Below, piece after piece: positions 9,434 to 21,538 of a stretch of 64,000 nucleotides of DNA. The stretch spans positions 92,232,204-92,296,203 of the forward strand of contig NC_048302.1 in the NCBI RefSeq assembly GCF_013100865.1, written 5' to 3'. The notes under the pieces were generated by a model. It worked only from the letters and a program-made list of their open reading frames with translations, was not told the origin of the DNA and did not search any database. The position numbers and the translations under genes are program-made. Each line of letters starts with the position of its first letter. The stretch's first letter is position 1. Source of the stretch: Trachemys scripta elegans. Lineage: Eukaryota > Chordata > Testudines > Emydidae.

Positions 9434-12400
9434 CAGGGTGGATTTGATTTAAAGCAAATTGATTTAAATCACTAGTCAAGAAGACTTGATTTAATCATGG
9501 ATTTTTACATAAAAGTGAATTCTTGTTGGTGGTTATAAACTTAATACATATTCTTCACAACTTAGAGATGTAGGTTTCATTTTTAGAAGGTACACACTAT
9601 ACATTTTTAAAGTGATTTGTTTTGAAAACTTTTCAGATTAGTTTTACAGCTATATCAGAAAATGAATGATTGTTTGGTTTTTTTCATTTACCAAAGGTAA
9701 TAAAGCAGATATTTATGAAGTCATTGGGAGGTGAAATATCTCCAATTCAACAGGTTAAGCATTAATATTTGGAGGATTTTCTTGCCATGCTGTATTAGGA
9801 GTAGAACTTCACCAGACAGACATTTAAATTGTTTTATTTAACTAAAACAACATTATATATCCTGTTTTTTTTTCTTCAACAGCAAACATAATATTTTAAC
9901 AAAACAAGCATATGAATTTTTGAATTTAGTTAAACATTCAAGTTTTTTAAAATCAGGTATGTTTTTGTTAAAATTGTTTTTAACTAAAATAGTTAAATTA
10001 AATATTAAAAACAAAACAAAAAAAATTAAATTGACTATGTTAGCCAGGTCAGCATGAGAAACTTAAAATATTGTCTTCTGCAGCTAACTCAGTTGTCTTC
10101 ATCTTCATTTTCCTGTTTTGTTCATAATCTGGAAAGGAAAAAACAAGCTTTCCTGCTTTTTCAGGTCCCAAACAATTTCTCAATTTGGAATGAATTAGTC
10201 CAAAGGAAGGAATTATTCTTTCTACACTGGCAGAAGAAGCTACTGCTGTTAAAAGTGAAATTATCACTTCAATGGTCTCTGAATCCAAGTGCTTAAGTGA
10301 CTTCCACCAGTTCACTGGTGTGACTTTCTTTAAAACATCAGCAAACATATATTTCTTGAATGTTAGCTCTAAAGTTTATTATAGTTGGCATTATGGAGGG
10401 ATGATTGCTGGATGTCCATGTCATGGCCAACTCCTCTCCTTCAGCAGTTAAGGTTTGACCCTGGTACTGAGTATTGAGAATATTTGCAAGAAAATGAGCT
10501 GGAGATAGTGCTTTTTCCATTCGTTTTTTTAATGCTTGTAATTTAACTCTGTCATTGCATATTTCTCTTTTTAAGATCTCATTCAGTTCCTTCCAAATTT
10601 CAACAGTGTCAACAATAAAACAGCTATTTCCCTGCATTTTGTTCAAGTCTACAGAAACAGGCTTCAGGGTACTCAGCATGTGTTCAACATTTCTCTTAAA
10701 CCCAATGTTGAGAACTTTGGCTGTTCTCAATGCCATCTATTTTTTTCACGATTTTGTTCAAACTGTCATCAGATTAGGCCAGTTCTTGATATAGTGCTCA
10801 AAACAGTCCACTACTGAGTTTCATCGCACATCTTGTGGGAGTTAGCTTGGTTCCTCCCACTCTTTTCAGAGCCGCTGCGGTAAAGTGGTTGTTACAGATG
10901 TATTTTGCAGTTTCAACAACATTTAGCCTTTATTTCTGGAACACTGACGTTTTTGGCTAGGAGGTGCATCAAATGAGCACTGCAACCATATGTTGTTAGC
11001 TTGGGACTCTCTTCTAAATTTTTTCTCATCTTGGATATATTTGTAGCGTTGTCTGTGACCAGGCTGCGTACTAGACATTTGAATTTTTTTTCAGTTTGTT
11101 TATTTTGTTTTTACTACTACTTTTTGTAAGTATTCTGCTGTGTGTGCATTTCCTGATGTATCAGTTGTTTCTGTAAGGAAGACATTCCCTTCTTCTGTTG
11201 TCACACAAGCACATACAACAGGATCATTGTGGACATTGCTCCACCCATCAAGACTCAGGTTAACAATTTCACCCTCTAGACCTTTTGCACACTGCTCAAT
11301 TTCTCTTTCATACACTTTATCCAGCAATTTGCGTGTGACATCTGCTCTGTTGGGTGGACTGTATCCTGGTCTTAATGACTGAACCATGTTAATGAAGTGT
11401 GGGTTCTCAATCATACGGAAAGGAGAGTTTGTTGCATAAACAAACCGGGCAATTTTTTAATCAATTATCTCATTGTGTAATCTGCTAGTTCTTATCACAA
11501 ATTTATCTATGGTTGTTTCTAGATTATGGAGATTTTTTTTTCCTTTTTGCTATAGGTGATATACTGTGGCTATGTGACATACATGATGTGACTGAAACAC
11601 TATCATTGTCAGATAACTCTGAAACTATAGAAAATGATGGTGATCTTGAAGGTGGATAGTCTTCAGAATCCTATATGTTGAGGATGGATTCTCCTAAACA
11701 AAATAAGTCAATGAAGTTATTTAATTATTATTACCATTCTGCTCATTTAATATTACTCATTGCATTCACAGACACTCAGTACTACTTTAAAGGTGAAATT
11801 GTAAAAGGAAGAACTGCCTATTTCAGCTATTTATTTTTTATCACAACTGCATCTAAAATGATAGTACCGTAGAGTAACAACTATATTTTTTGCTCAAGCA
11901 TGAGAATTCAAGAATAGTCCAGAAGGAAGACAGGCAGTCCTTAAGAAAGAAGTATGAAATAAAAAAGTTTACCAACCTGAAGATCCTGCATGTTCAGACC
12001 TGTTCCTTTAATCATCTTCAACGCAGCTCCCTCCTGAGAAGGAACACTTCTCATGATGATGATTCATTCGGGCAACCAGGCCTTGCATTTCTTTGGTGCA
12101 CTGTTTGCATTTTGCACCCATGCCTGTCTTACCCACAGGTAGAGGAACTTCATTAAAATATTCCCAAACTGAGTCTTTTTTGGCCTGCTGCCATTATAGT
12201 TTTTCCCTTCTAGTGAGAGAATAGTATGGTAGATCTCAAATCAATGAAGACTACACTCAGAAAGACCTCAAGACTTCTGAAATATACTGCTCAAACAGTT
12301 ACACTTATGTTTCCACTGCCTGTCCCTCCCTTCTCACATTTATCTCCAGACTCATTTTCCTTGTCCAGATCTATTCCGCCCCCAACAATCTTCTATTCAT

Positions 12401-12951
12401 TGAACTTTTTGAAACTGCACTATTAGAGAGAGGTAAGGGATTGACTCTGTGTACACAAATTTGCAGAGGGACAATAGGGTTGAGGTCTGTTATTTCTCAC
12501 CTCTTTTATTTATTTATTTTAAAACATTTTGCTGTTAACAAGCATGTTATCTCTGGAGACACAAATCCACAGCTTGAGAACTGCAAAACTAAGTATCTCT
12601 GATGGTATCTTCTAGACTAAGAACTGAGTCCCATTGGGTAGATAGAAAGATTAATTTAAATACCGTAATCTATACAGAAGCCCGTGGAACCCCATAAGAT
12701 TGGATCCCTAATCCATGAACTATTGGAACCCTTTTACAAAACTTTTCTTAAATATTACATGAATATATCCTCTCATACTATAGAATTAGAATTTATAATC
12801 ACTATTCCATGATACATTATACCTCAAAGATATCTTATCTTAATTAAAACTATTTTTAGTTTTTTCCACAAAAAAACATTTTATCAAAAAAATCCGATTT
12901 AAATAAAAAAAATCCGATTTTTTTTTAAATCATTGATTTTTATCCGCCCTA
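9434..12951 (-). mobile_element. Near full-length hAT DNA transposon
   Basis: About 3.5 kb element with terminal inverted repeats. The left end is CAGGGTGGATTTGATTTAAA; the right end, on the other strand, is TAGGGCGGATAAAAATCAAT. Further GATTTAAATCA-type subterminal repeats occur at both sides. Flanking 8-mers ATCTTTGG (9426-9433) and CTCTTTGA (12952-12959) match at 6 of 8 positions, as expected for an aged 8 bp hAT target duplication. The transposase lies on the minus strand. Size, TIR, TSD and protein all agree with hAT. Confidence 0.88.
10049..12190 (-). pseudogene. hAT transposase (BED finger, DDE core, dimerisation domain), broken
   Basis: In minus-strand order: a BED zinc finger at about 12190-12000 (DSVWEYFNEVP, then AKCKQC, then MNHHHEKC); a catalytic-core block 11414-11100 with the first conserved Asp in LSLDGWSN; a block at about 11090-10800 with VTDNATN (second catalytic Asp) and a YGCSAHLMHLLAKN motif; a helical insertion 10736-10338; and a C-terminal hATC dimerisation block 10348-10049 with NWWKSL and VASSASVERIIPSFGLIHSK. 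All major parts are present and in order, but they lie in different frames separated by stops, so no functional protein is made. Role in life: cuts and pastes the element by binding its TIRs. Closest in style to the BED-type hAT elements of reptiles. Confidence 0.88.
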
Positions 12952-12959
12952 CTCTTTGA

Positions 12960-14840
12960 TTAGGGATGTTAACCCTGATTATAAATTTGGAACTAGCCTT
13001 CAGTCACTTACTTCTGGAGATTAATGTTGCTAAGTATTACCAGGTAATTTTTCATCTTGCAGCAACAACTCATCATGCTTTGTGGCATCTGTTATATTGA
13101 GGATGCAGTCATTTTTATATTTTTTTTCCAATTTTTTAAGCACTGCTCCTCCTACTTCCTGTGTGGGTTCATAGTACCTTTGTTCTGAAAACCTGAACTT
13201 TCTGATTTTTTTTTTTCTGTCTTTAGTTGGGCTTTCTTCTAAATTGCTGTCTTGGTATATTTGAATTTCTGGTTTTTACATACTGTCTAAGCCACACTTT
13301 AAGTACTTTTCAGACATTAGGACTAGATTTTAAAAATCTGTAATTCAGCTGGCTGCACAGCGAACAGAAAAGAAATACCAGCAATTGTTGACAGCCAATA
13401 TTCAAATACAAGGTGCAAAGCAGAGCAAAGGCTATGTGCCACGGATCTGCCCCCAAGAATTTGGGGTGGTGATGAAGGTGTGTAAAGGGATGCCTTCTAG
13501 CATGAGGTATTCATATGAGACCAATAAATTGCTCCTTACCTGCAGTAGTAGTAGATTGGGGAACTGTACATTGACATTTTGCTTGCTAGAAAACCAAGGG
13601 CTGCTCTTAACTTGAAGATGTGGTTTATAGATACTCAGAAGTGAGATTTTTTTTTTTCAAAATTTCTTATTGTCCTAACTCTGCTCCCTCAAGTCAATGG
13701 CAATTTTGCCATTCCCTCAATGGGAGCAGTTAGTGTTAGCCTGCTTTTGAAAGTCAGATCTTAATTCCTCCTTGAACATTCAAGGAATTCTTTAAAATTT
13801 GGCATCCAGATCTCACTGCTCCATTTTCATCACAAAACTTTCATAAGTTCAAAACTGAAAACTTTGTCTAGCTCCAGTGTATGAAAGAGTTGGAATGAAA
13901 CCATTTGGTGACTGTTTCACGTATGCTTATACCCACTTCCGAAGGTGCGAAGTGGGTCATGCCAAGTTATTTATTGGAGTAGGAGTGTTTTGTTTTTACA
14001 TGCTTTGACTGTTTTGAACCTAATTAGATTCACAAAGGTGAACTGAGGAAAAGGGATGAGTGGTGTGCTCAGAAGCCCACCTCATAGGAGAACTATGGCA
14101 TTTAAAACAGTATTTGATTTCAAGGCTTGTTAATACTGTATCTGTATTTTATTACCCTTTCAGAAACCTATGTATAGTAATGACATATTAACAATGTTAC
14201 ACTAAAACTAATCTTCAATTTATGCTGCATAGAATGGTCCCTAGGGATTGGGTGCCCACGAGCCAGGGATTGGCTGAGTGTCCCGCTCTCATCCTACTAC
14301 CTTCAGCCCTTATCACACATGTTCCCTGTCTCAGACTGCCACCTCTCTATCTCTAGCTAGCCCCCAACAGATCCTTTTTTTTTTCTTCAGCCCATGACTA
14401 CCCCATTCCAAGGGAATCCTCAGCTACCCTATCAGGGTGGCTTAAAGGTTACTTTGCTCTGTGCCAATACTTTGGCAGAGTCCAGGAACTGCCATAGATG
14501 TCTGTACCTGTGTTTATAGTTATGTACTAACTGTGCTAAAATAATGACTGCATTAGATTTGACTAGGAATCCAATATTAATTATTGCCCATTTTTCCTGA
14601 ACTGAGGACTGGACAGTGTTTAATTCTTCTGTTAAGTCCTGTAATGAATGATGTAATGAAAATGAGAACACAAAATGCTTATAATGAAAGGAAGCATTTA
14701 TTTTCAAATGGTGTAGGAAGTACAGTTTATAGAATAAATTAATCATCCTACACAAGTGGAACTTTTTAAACTTCAGAATATTGGATTCTTTGTGCAATAA
14801 AATGTTAAACTCTGCAGTTTGGGGGGGGGGGGCGAGGGAG
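12960..14840. other. No gene recognised
   Basis: AT-rich DNA with homopolymer runs (T runs near 13207 and 13648; a G run at 14821-14832). No supported gene or repeat family. Confidence 0.35.
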
Positions 14841-14847
14841 TTGGAAA

Positions 14848-15172
14848 CATAAGTGACCATACTGAGTCAAACCACTGGTTCATCTAGCCCAGTATCCATC
14901 TTTGGACAGGTGAGTGGTGCCATAAGCTTCAGAGGGAGTGAACAGTTGTTCAAGGGATCTGTTCCCTGTCATCCATTCTCAGCTTCTAGCAGTAAGAGAT
15001 TTAGAGACCCCTGAAGCATTGGGTTGTCCCTGACCATCTTGGCTAACAACCATCCTCCATGAACATATTCAGTTTTTTTAAAGCCAGTTATACTTTTGGC
15101 CTTCACAATGTCCCAAGGCAACAAGTTTCACAAGATAACTGTTAGGTGAAGAAGTACTTCCTTTTGTTTGTG
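14848..15172 (-). mobile_element. CR1 LINE 3' fragment, antisense (CATAAGAATGGCCATAC-type tail)
   Basis: Same family as 24480-24676 and 25465-25705: shared blocks are CATACTGAGTCAAACC, CATCTAGCCCAGTATCC and CTGACCATCTTGGCTAAC. It extends further into the coding part on the minus strand (TTGGCCTTCACAATGTC, GAAGTACTTCCTTTTG), which is CR1-like C-terminal sequence. The tail differs from the GATATTCTATG-type CR1 at 41.5 kb. Confidence 0.75.
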
Positions 15173-15270
15173 TTTAATTGGGTGGGGGAAGAATAGGGAA
15201 AGGAGTCACACTCACCTTTAATTCCCTAATGAGATTCAGAGAGCCAATTTCTCTCAGCTCAGTACAGTGA

Positions 15271-15556
15271 GGCTGGGTCTACACTACCCGCCTGAATCGG
15301 CGGGTAGAAATCGACCTCTCGGGGATCGATTTATCGCGTCCTGTTGGGATGCGACAATTGATCCCCGAATCGACGCGCTTACTCCACCAGCGGAGGTGGG
15401 AGTAAGCGCCGTCGCCGGGAAGCCGCGGAGGTCGATTTTGCTGCCGTCTTCACAGCGGGGTAAGTCGGCTGCGATACGTCGAATTCAGCTACGCTATTCA
15501 CGTAGCTGAATTTGCGTATCTTAAATCGACTCCCCCCTGTAGTGTAGATGTAGATG
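15271..15556 (+). mobile_element. Palindromic non-autonomous DNA element (hAT-like)
   Basis: About 286 bp. GGGTCTACACTAC at the left is mirrored by GTAGTGTAGATGTAG at the right. The interior is rich in CpG (ATCGATTTATCGCG, AAATCGACCTCTCG), and arms such as GAATTCAGCTACG / CGTAGCTGAATT pair within it. High CpG retention suggests a fairly recent or protected insertion. No transposase. An 80-codon frame inside is incidental. Confidence 0.7.
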
Positions 15557-16005
15557 AGTGGGTCACTATTCTGGTATTCTGCCCTCCATGCATGAATGGA
15601 TTGTCCATTGGGAAAATAGAATATTAAAGGTGAGAACTGACCATGAGCATATTTGAGGGAATAATTTTTAATTATTGAGTTATTATCCTTTGTGACAGCA
15701 AAATTGAGGCCCTATTGAAGTACATAGGAGTTTTGCCATTTGACAACAATGTCATGTCTAATATTCAACCCAGTTTACCACATCTTGTTGGTTTAGGTCT
15801 GTGCACAACTAGCATTACTTACAACTTTAAAATCACTTGTTTATGAACAATTTCTTCTATTCTTCCACTGTAAAATTCTTGTTTAAGAAAGAAATCATCT
15901 CTCCCTCCCACCCCATCACTAAGTAAAACTCTTAGAGTAGATAAACCTGTACCAAATGGACACTACCAGACTTGCTTTAAAATGGTCATATTAGTCCCAG
16001 AATAT

Positions 16006-16130
16006 GAGAGACAAGGTGGGTCTCTCTCAAGGTTACCTGAAAAAGAGCTCTGTGGAGCTTGAAAGCTTGTCTCTTTCACCAACAGAAGTTGGTCCACTAA
16101 AAGGTTTTACCTAACCCACATTGTCTCTTT
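16006..16130 (+). mobile_element. Second PLE family: 3' tail fragment with inverted start
   Basis: The tail reads ACCTGAAAAAGAGCTCTGTGG, CTTGAAAGCTTGTCTC, then CACCAACAGAAGTTGGTCC and ends near CCCACATTGTCTCT. The first 16 bases (AGAGACAAGGTGGG at 16007-16020) are the reverse complement of the last part of the same tail, so the copy begins with a short inverted piece. Confidence 0.65.
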
Positions 16131-16257
16131 AAAATATTCAGAATTTCAGATGCAGAGATCCAATATAACATCTGCCTTTACATGTTCTATCAGGAAAAAC
16201 ACAGCACCTCAAAATAGTTCTCACCATGACAATGTTACAAGCATGCACACAAGAGAG

Positions 16258-16375
16258 AGAAGCTCTTTGGAGCAGGGACTACCTCTTTGTTCTGTATTTG
16301 CATAGTGCCTAGCACAATGGGGTCCTGTTCCAGGATTGGAGTCCTATTCCTACCATAATAAATGTAATCACTTAT
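16258..16375 (+). mobile_element. L2/CR1-like 3' end fragment
   Basis: AGCTCTTTGGAGCAGGGACT, then TGTATTTGCATAGTGCCTAGCACAATGG-type core (two adjacent blocks), closing with AATAAATGTAAT. The order resembles the 3' end of L2-type LINEs. No coding part. Confidence 0.45.
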
Positions 16376-16867
16376 AACTGGAATGTATAGTAAACAACTA
16401 GAAGATGACAGTATATGAAATTACTTTGCATGTCTACAGTACATGCAGACCTGCCTACATTGGCCTATCTAAAAACTGGATAACTTATTAATATAAAGTT
16501 GACATAAAATTTGCCTGTGTATTGATTGATTATTCACCCCACTCACAATCAGTCCTCGCCTGTTAAAAATATATATTTTTCTCTCCCTCCTTCATAAAGA
16601 TCAACTCCCTCTCCTCTTCAAAGAGTCTATTTCTGAAGTTCAAAGAAGTGGTTCATTATTTTGAAAACAAGTTTGAATTTCTTGGCTTCTGCTGGAAGCG
16701 CTGAAAATCATACTCTTTGTGTGAAATTTCCAGCCAGATAACTCAAATAACATGCTTCAAGTAAATCAGGAGTCTTTACACTGACTTCAATGGACCTTGG
16801 ATTAGGCCCAAACTGTTATACATAAGAATTTTCAGATGCTCATGTGAACCAATTGGTAATACAGACT

Positions 16868-17270
16868 AGAAGAATCATAAGATTAGAGGGGACCACAAGG
16901 GTCATCTAGTCTAACCCACTGCCAAGATGCAGGATTTGTTGTATCTAAACCATCCAAAACAGATGGCAGTCCAGCCTCCTTTTGAAAACCTCCAGTGAAG
17001 AAGCTTCCACAACCTCCCAAGGCAGTCTGTTCCATTGTCCTACAGTTAAGAAGTTTTTTCTTGAGATTTAATCTAAATCCACCATGCTGTAGTTTTAACC
17101 CATTGCCTCTTCTCCTGCCCTGGCAAGAGAACAACTCTTTTTTCAGTCTTTTTTCATGAAGCCTTTCAAGCATTTGAAGACTATCATGTCTCCCCTTAAT
17201 CTCCTCTTTTCCAAACAAAACGTAACTAGTTCTTTCGGCCTTTGCTCATATGGCTTCCATTCCATCAACT
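16868..17270 (-). mobile_element. CR1 LINE 3' fragment, antisense
   Basis: Minus strand reads the CR1 C-terminus and 3' UTR: a frame at 16883-17218 contains RLHEKRLKKELFSCQGRR, GLKLQHGGFRLNLKKKLL and AGLPSVLDG-type blocks. The 3' end at the left is GATGACCCTTGTGGTCCCCTCT on the minus strand. Alignable to the CR1 fragments at 42931-43172 and 63301-64000. A few stops; not functional. Confidence 0.85.
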
Positions 17271-17392
17271 TCCATCAAAGTTGAGTTTCTCAGAGCCTGT
17301 TTTTAGCATGATTGCTCTTACAATGGTCTTTTCTAGGCTTGGATTTAAAGATGTGATATTAGTACATGTTAACTAATGTACTGACACTTTAA

Positions 17393-17478
17393 GCCTTATC
17401 TACACTAAACTTTTTAAAAACATGTTAGTTAGAATGTGTTAAAATCACACTTTAAATCCTAGTTTAGACATGGATAAT
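17393..17478. repeat. Short palindromic DNA element fragment
   Basis: TTATCTACACTAAACTTTTT at the left is mirrored by AATCCTAGTTTAGACATGGA at the right. It resembles the many turtle MITEs that start with a TCTACACT-type terminus. Short and diverged. Confidence 0.4.
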
Positions 17479-17479
17479 G

Positions 17480-18776
17480 ATATTGAACTTTAATTACTAA
17501 GTTGCACAACAATAGTTATGTCAAAATGATGAGGGGATGAGGAAGGAACTTTTTAGTTGGTTTCTGTCTGAGTGACTGATTTGTTCTAATGCTTGTGGGG
17601 TTATGTTGTAATATTCATTGTGTTAGGGTACCTAGAGCTTTGTATAGGAGTCTTAAATAAATGAGAGATGTTTTGACCCGCCTCATGTTTGTCACCTAGG
17701 ATACATATAGCTAAGTCAAGAGTAACCTGTTTTTTCTTTGCTGATATTATGTCTCAAAAGTCTATAGTTTCTAGAGTGTTAATGTCTTCCTATTCATAAA
17801 ATGTATCTATTATTAATTCAAATCTGATGCAGCACGGTTCTTGAGCATGTGCTTACCTTTAAGCATGAGTCATTCTATTGAATTCACATGCCTTAAAATT
17901 AGACACATACACGAATACCTTGCTGAGTTACAGACTAAATCATTATTTTAATATTATAAACAGAAAATAAATCTAATTTTCATTAAACAAAAGAATATAC
18001 ATCAAACTTCTTGGTGGTAGAAAACATGCACTTACCAGGTACCACATTGATTTTCAGGATTTATTATTTTTAAGCTTGAATTGTACCTTTGACTTATCTT
18101 GGTCTGTAGCCTAGAATGTGTAATAAATTGTAAAATGTTCTTATCTGGTTGCTGTGTGTCCTTGGTAAGGACATATATTTTAGAGAAACATAAATCTTAG
18201 GGTTTTTATTTTCTTTTTTTTAAGCCCTTATCATGAGTTGCTTTAAATGGGGAATCTCGTATGGGCATTTAAACTACCCTGCATGTCATGAATCAACCTA
18301 TTTAAGGACAGGATTCTGCAAACTGCTGAGCACCTGTAGCTACCAAGAAATCAGTGGGAACTGTGGGTGCTCAATACCTCATAGGATCGGACCCTACATT
18401 CTGAACATACATAAGCAATGAAATGAAGAAACATTTCAGGTAGAGCATGCGTTCAAAGTAAGGAACGTAACCTGAGATGTCTGTCAATGTGTTCTGTGAC
18501 CTACCTGAGGTCTAGCACTATTTTTTCATGTACATTCTTGAGAGGCTCTCCTTGTCCTAGAATGCCTGTGCAGGGCTATGACATAATCTGGCTCCTAGCA
18601 CCAGGAAGCACAAAGTAGATGGCTGGATAGCACAGCCAGCATTCTAGCAGCCTTATAGTGGGGACACTTCAGTGCTTGGGGCGGGCGGGGGGGAAATGGA
18701 ATGGTGACTCATTTCTGATGTGCCAGGATGGCTGTGCCAAGAGCAACACTGACTACAGGTGTAGCAAGAGGTAACT
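17480..18776. other. No gene recognised
   Basis: AT-rich DNA with no supported exon or repeat family. Confidence 0.35.
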
Positions 18777-18952
18777 GGGGGAGGGATAGCTGAGTGGTTT
18801 GAGCATTAGCCTGCTAAACCCAGGGTTGTGAGTTCGATCCTTGAGGGGGCCACTTAGGGATCTGGGGTAAAATCAGTACTTGGTCCTGCTAGTGAAGGCA
18901 GGGGGCTGGACTTGATGACCTTTCAAGGTCCCTTCCAGTTCTGGGAGATAAT
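18777..18952 (+). mobile_element. tRNA-derived turtle SINE, copy 1 (GGGAGATA-type tail)
   Basis: The head is a tRNA-like pol III promoter: A box TAGCTGAGTGGTTTGAGCA and B box GGGTTGTGAGTTCGATCC at the usual spacing. A conserved body follows (CACTTAGGGATCTGGGG), then a CR1-like tail GGACTTGATGACCTTTCAAG and GGTCCCTTCCAGTTCTGG. This is the tortoise pol III SINE (Cry I) organisation, restricted to turtles to my knowledge. The tail differs from copy 2 after GGTCCCTTCC. Confidence 0.88.
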
Positions 18953-19314
18953 TAAATTTATGAAGATATCCTATCTCAGCATTCCTTGATACCTGCAGAG
19001 AACATTGCTTTCCATAATTCTCTCAAGTGGTCTGCCTCTTACCCCTCCCCATAGCTGAGCCTTTCAAAATCTGCTATATTTTCATTTTTAATTTTGAGAT
19101 TGTCCCATCCACATCATTTCACACTCTGTGTATGTGAGAGGAGTCTTTTGTGGCAGGCCAGGGCTGAGGTCAAAGAAGACTATAGATTTGATTGAAGACT
19201 ATATATATAAGTTAAAGATTCAGGATTGTAAATAAAAGGGCTCTCTGAGCAGCCCTGACTAAGTTAGGTTCTGCACTTGGAATTCTCCATATACTCTAGA
19301 AGGATAGACCCTAT

Positions 19315-19496
19315 GGGGGGAGGGATAGCTCAGTGGCTTGAGCATTGGCCTACTAAACCTACCATTATGAGTTTAATCCTTGAGGAGGTCATTTAGGGAT
19401 CTGGGGCAAAAACCTGTCAGGGGATTGGTCCTGCTTTGAGCAGGGAGTTGGACTAGATGATCTCCTGAGGTCCCTTCTAACCCTGATATTCTATGA
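19315..19496 (+). mobile_element. tRNA-derived turtle SINE, copy 2 (GATATTCTATG-type tail)
   Basis: Same head and body as copy 1 (TAGCTCAGTGGCTTGAGCAT and a degraded B box CATTATGAGTTTAATCC). The tail GACTAGATGATCTCCTGAGG followed by TCCCTTCTAACCCTGATATT and CTATGA is almost identical to the 3' end of the CR1 copy at 41516-41750. The two SINEs lie in the same orientation about 360 bases apart. Confidence 0.88.
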
Positions 19497-19574
19497 AATA
19501 GGGAGCACTACTTGATAGTAAACTGTAATACAAAGGTTTCAGCATTTTGAGTTGGAATTGCTGTGTTGGTTATG

Positions 19575-20150
19575 AGTTTATAATCTAAGGATGGGATTTT
19601 AAGCACCTAGGAAATCACAGGCAGAGCACTATCATCCACAAAGCCAAGTTAAGAACCAGGGCTCCCTATACAATGAATGGGAAGAGACAGGAGCCTTAGA
19701 ACACTGGCTTTTGTGGATCAAGTTCTAGAGGTGGATCTGTCTAAGTTAGCCAATGGGAAATGCTGATGAGAGTGGGTTGTGCTTAACCCCTTCCCCTCTG
19801 AGCTGGGTGCCTAAATCTAGGCTGCAGAGAGGTACATATCTCTGCTTGAGACCCATGAATGGGCACCCCAAGAAACAGGTGGCTTAGACACCTGCTTCAC
19901 ACTACATAAAACAGACAGAGGAAGTGTTAGTAATGTCAGCACCCATCTTATAACTTTTAGCCCAGTACTTAGTATGCTTGCCTGGGATTGGGGATCAGAC
20001 ATGATCTGAGCACACCTAAAACCTGTTGGACCTCACAGCAAGAGGGGCAGATGCAGGCCACCAATTTGTGCAGATGCTGTGCTGTCCCTACACCTAAGGC
20101 ACAGGGAGAATAGTAGGACAAGTGTAAGAGTGGAACTGATGGTGACAGAT
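19575..20150 (+). repeat. Unclassified interspersed repeat, family X copy 1
   Basis: Shares blocks with 36116-36740 and, inverted, with 33300-33642: GCTCCCTATACAATGAATGG, TTAGCCAATGGGAAATGCTG, and GGGTGCCTAAATCTAGGCTG. No coding capacity seen. The class is unknown to me. Confidence 0.45.
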
Positions 20151-20207
20151 GGTTTTGGGGGCTAGGGCATGGGCTACCTAAACCGCTGATCTGGCGTAGG
20201 TTCCTAA

Positions 20208-20450
20208 GGGTTTGTCTACCCTGCAGTTAAAAATCTATGGCTGGCCCATGCCTGTTGACTTGAGCTAAGGCTAAGGGGCTGTTTAATTGCAGTGTAGATG
20301 TTCAGGCTGTAAGACCCTGTGAGGTGGGAGGGTCCCAGAGCTTGGGCTGCAGCCCGAGCCCAAATGTCTACTGCAATGAAACAGTCCCTTAGCCTGAGTC
20401 AGCTGGCAAGGGCCAGCTACGACTGTCTAACTGCAGTGTAGATCTACCTT
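20208..20450. mobile_element. Palindromic non-autonomous DNA element (hAT-like)
   Basis: TTTGTCTACCCTGCAGTTAA at the left and CTAACTGCAGTGTAGATCTA at the right are inverted copies. Inside, AGGCTAAGGGGCTGTTTAA / GAAACAGTCCCTTAGCCTGA and GCAGTGTAGATGTTCAGGC / AGCCCGAGCCCAAATGTCTA pair as arms, so the whole element is a long hairpin. No protein. Confidence 0.75.
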
Positions 20451-20999
20451 AACTCTAAGAGAGCAAGAAGCTTATCTCCAGCCTGTCTGTCAGGCTCACC
20501 AGGCCAGCCACTTAGGTGCTGAAGACCCTCTCCTCAGCATTACTCTCCTGGCTAGCGTAGGTGGCTCCCTGCTCAGCTAGCTGGCTTCTGAAAATCCCTT
20601 TCTGAGTCACTTAACTATCCCCATGCACTCTCTAGAGATCCTAGTCAGCATGGAGCCACCTAACACTGGACTGAAAATTCCACTAGCTGGCTAGGGGCTG
20701 GGTGTCCCCATGCTGAGTCGAACAACCCCTACACATTTTAAAATCTGGGTCTTGAGCCCCTTCTCCAAGCTGCTGAGAACAAAAACATGCATCTAGGACT
20801 TTCGTTCCCCACCTTGATGCTACCATCACCACCTCCCTCTCTCTGATACACCCAAAACACAGCTGCTAAGATCATCTTCCTGGGTCATTCTGACTGTTAC
20901 CACTGCCCCTTCTCTCCCACCATATCATTTTCAGTTTGAGTGATCCTTTAGGGCTTTGACTGTTTTATTTCTCTGCTACAATTTATAGCACATCTTAAA

Positions 21000-21502
21000 A
21001 GAAACTTGTTAGAAGAACAAAATACTAATTATTATTTATTAAACCAATTGTAAATATTAATTTTGAAGAGCTATTACATCCTTTGTATAAGCTTTATTTG
21101 AATGTATAATTTTATAGTAATGATTAATGAATGCAACGGGTAGTCCCAAGAAGCCTCAGAGCAGAAATTTTATAGCCTCTGACATTAAATTAATGCATTT
21201 TTTTAAATGAGTAATACAAATATTAAGTGAATAGGTCAGTGCTCAGGACCAGAGGGGGTTAGTTGGTATAACAGTGTTAATGCTACAAAACAGGGGTGTT
21301 ATTGAAAAATATTACTGCATACTGCTTTGCCACAAAAGGAAAATGTACCTATCAGAAGTGGCTAAAATATATACTTCAGCCATTACGAAATGTAGGGGGA
21401 GATTTTTACAAAGAGGAGTTATGAATGCAATTCCCACTGACCTTCAATGGAAATTGGGCACCTGACTGCCTTTTGTACCTTTGACAATCTCTCCCTTAAA
21501 GT

Positions 21503-21538
<36 letters not shown>

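Noticed and set aside
15267..15509. 80-codon plus-strand frame with Arg-rich composition
   Set aside because: It lies inside the palindromic CpG-rich DNA element; no homology pattern.
18781..18842. tRNA-like A and B boxes that could suggest a tRNA gene (likewise at 19321-19382)
   Set aside because: No complete cloverleaf; the boxes are followed by the SINE body and a CR1-like tail, so these are SINE heads.
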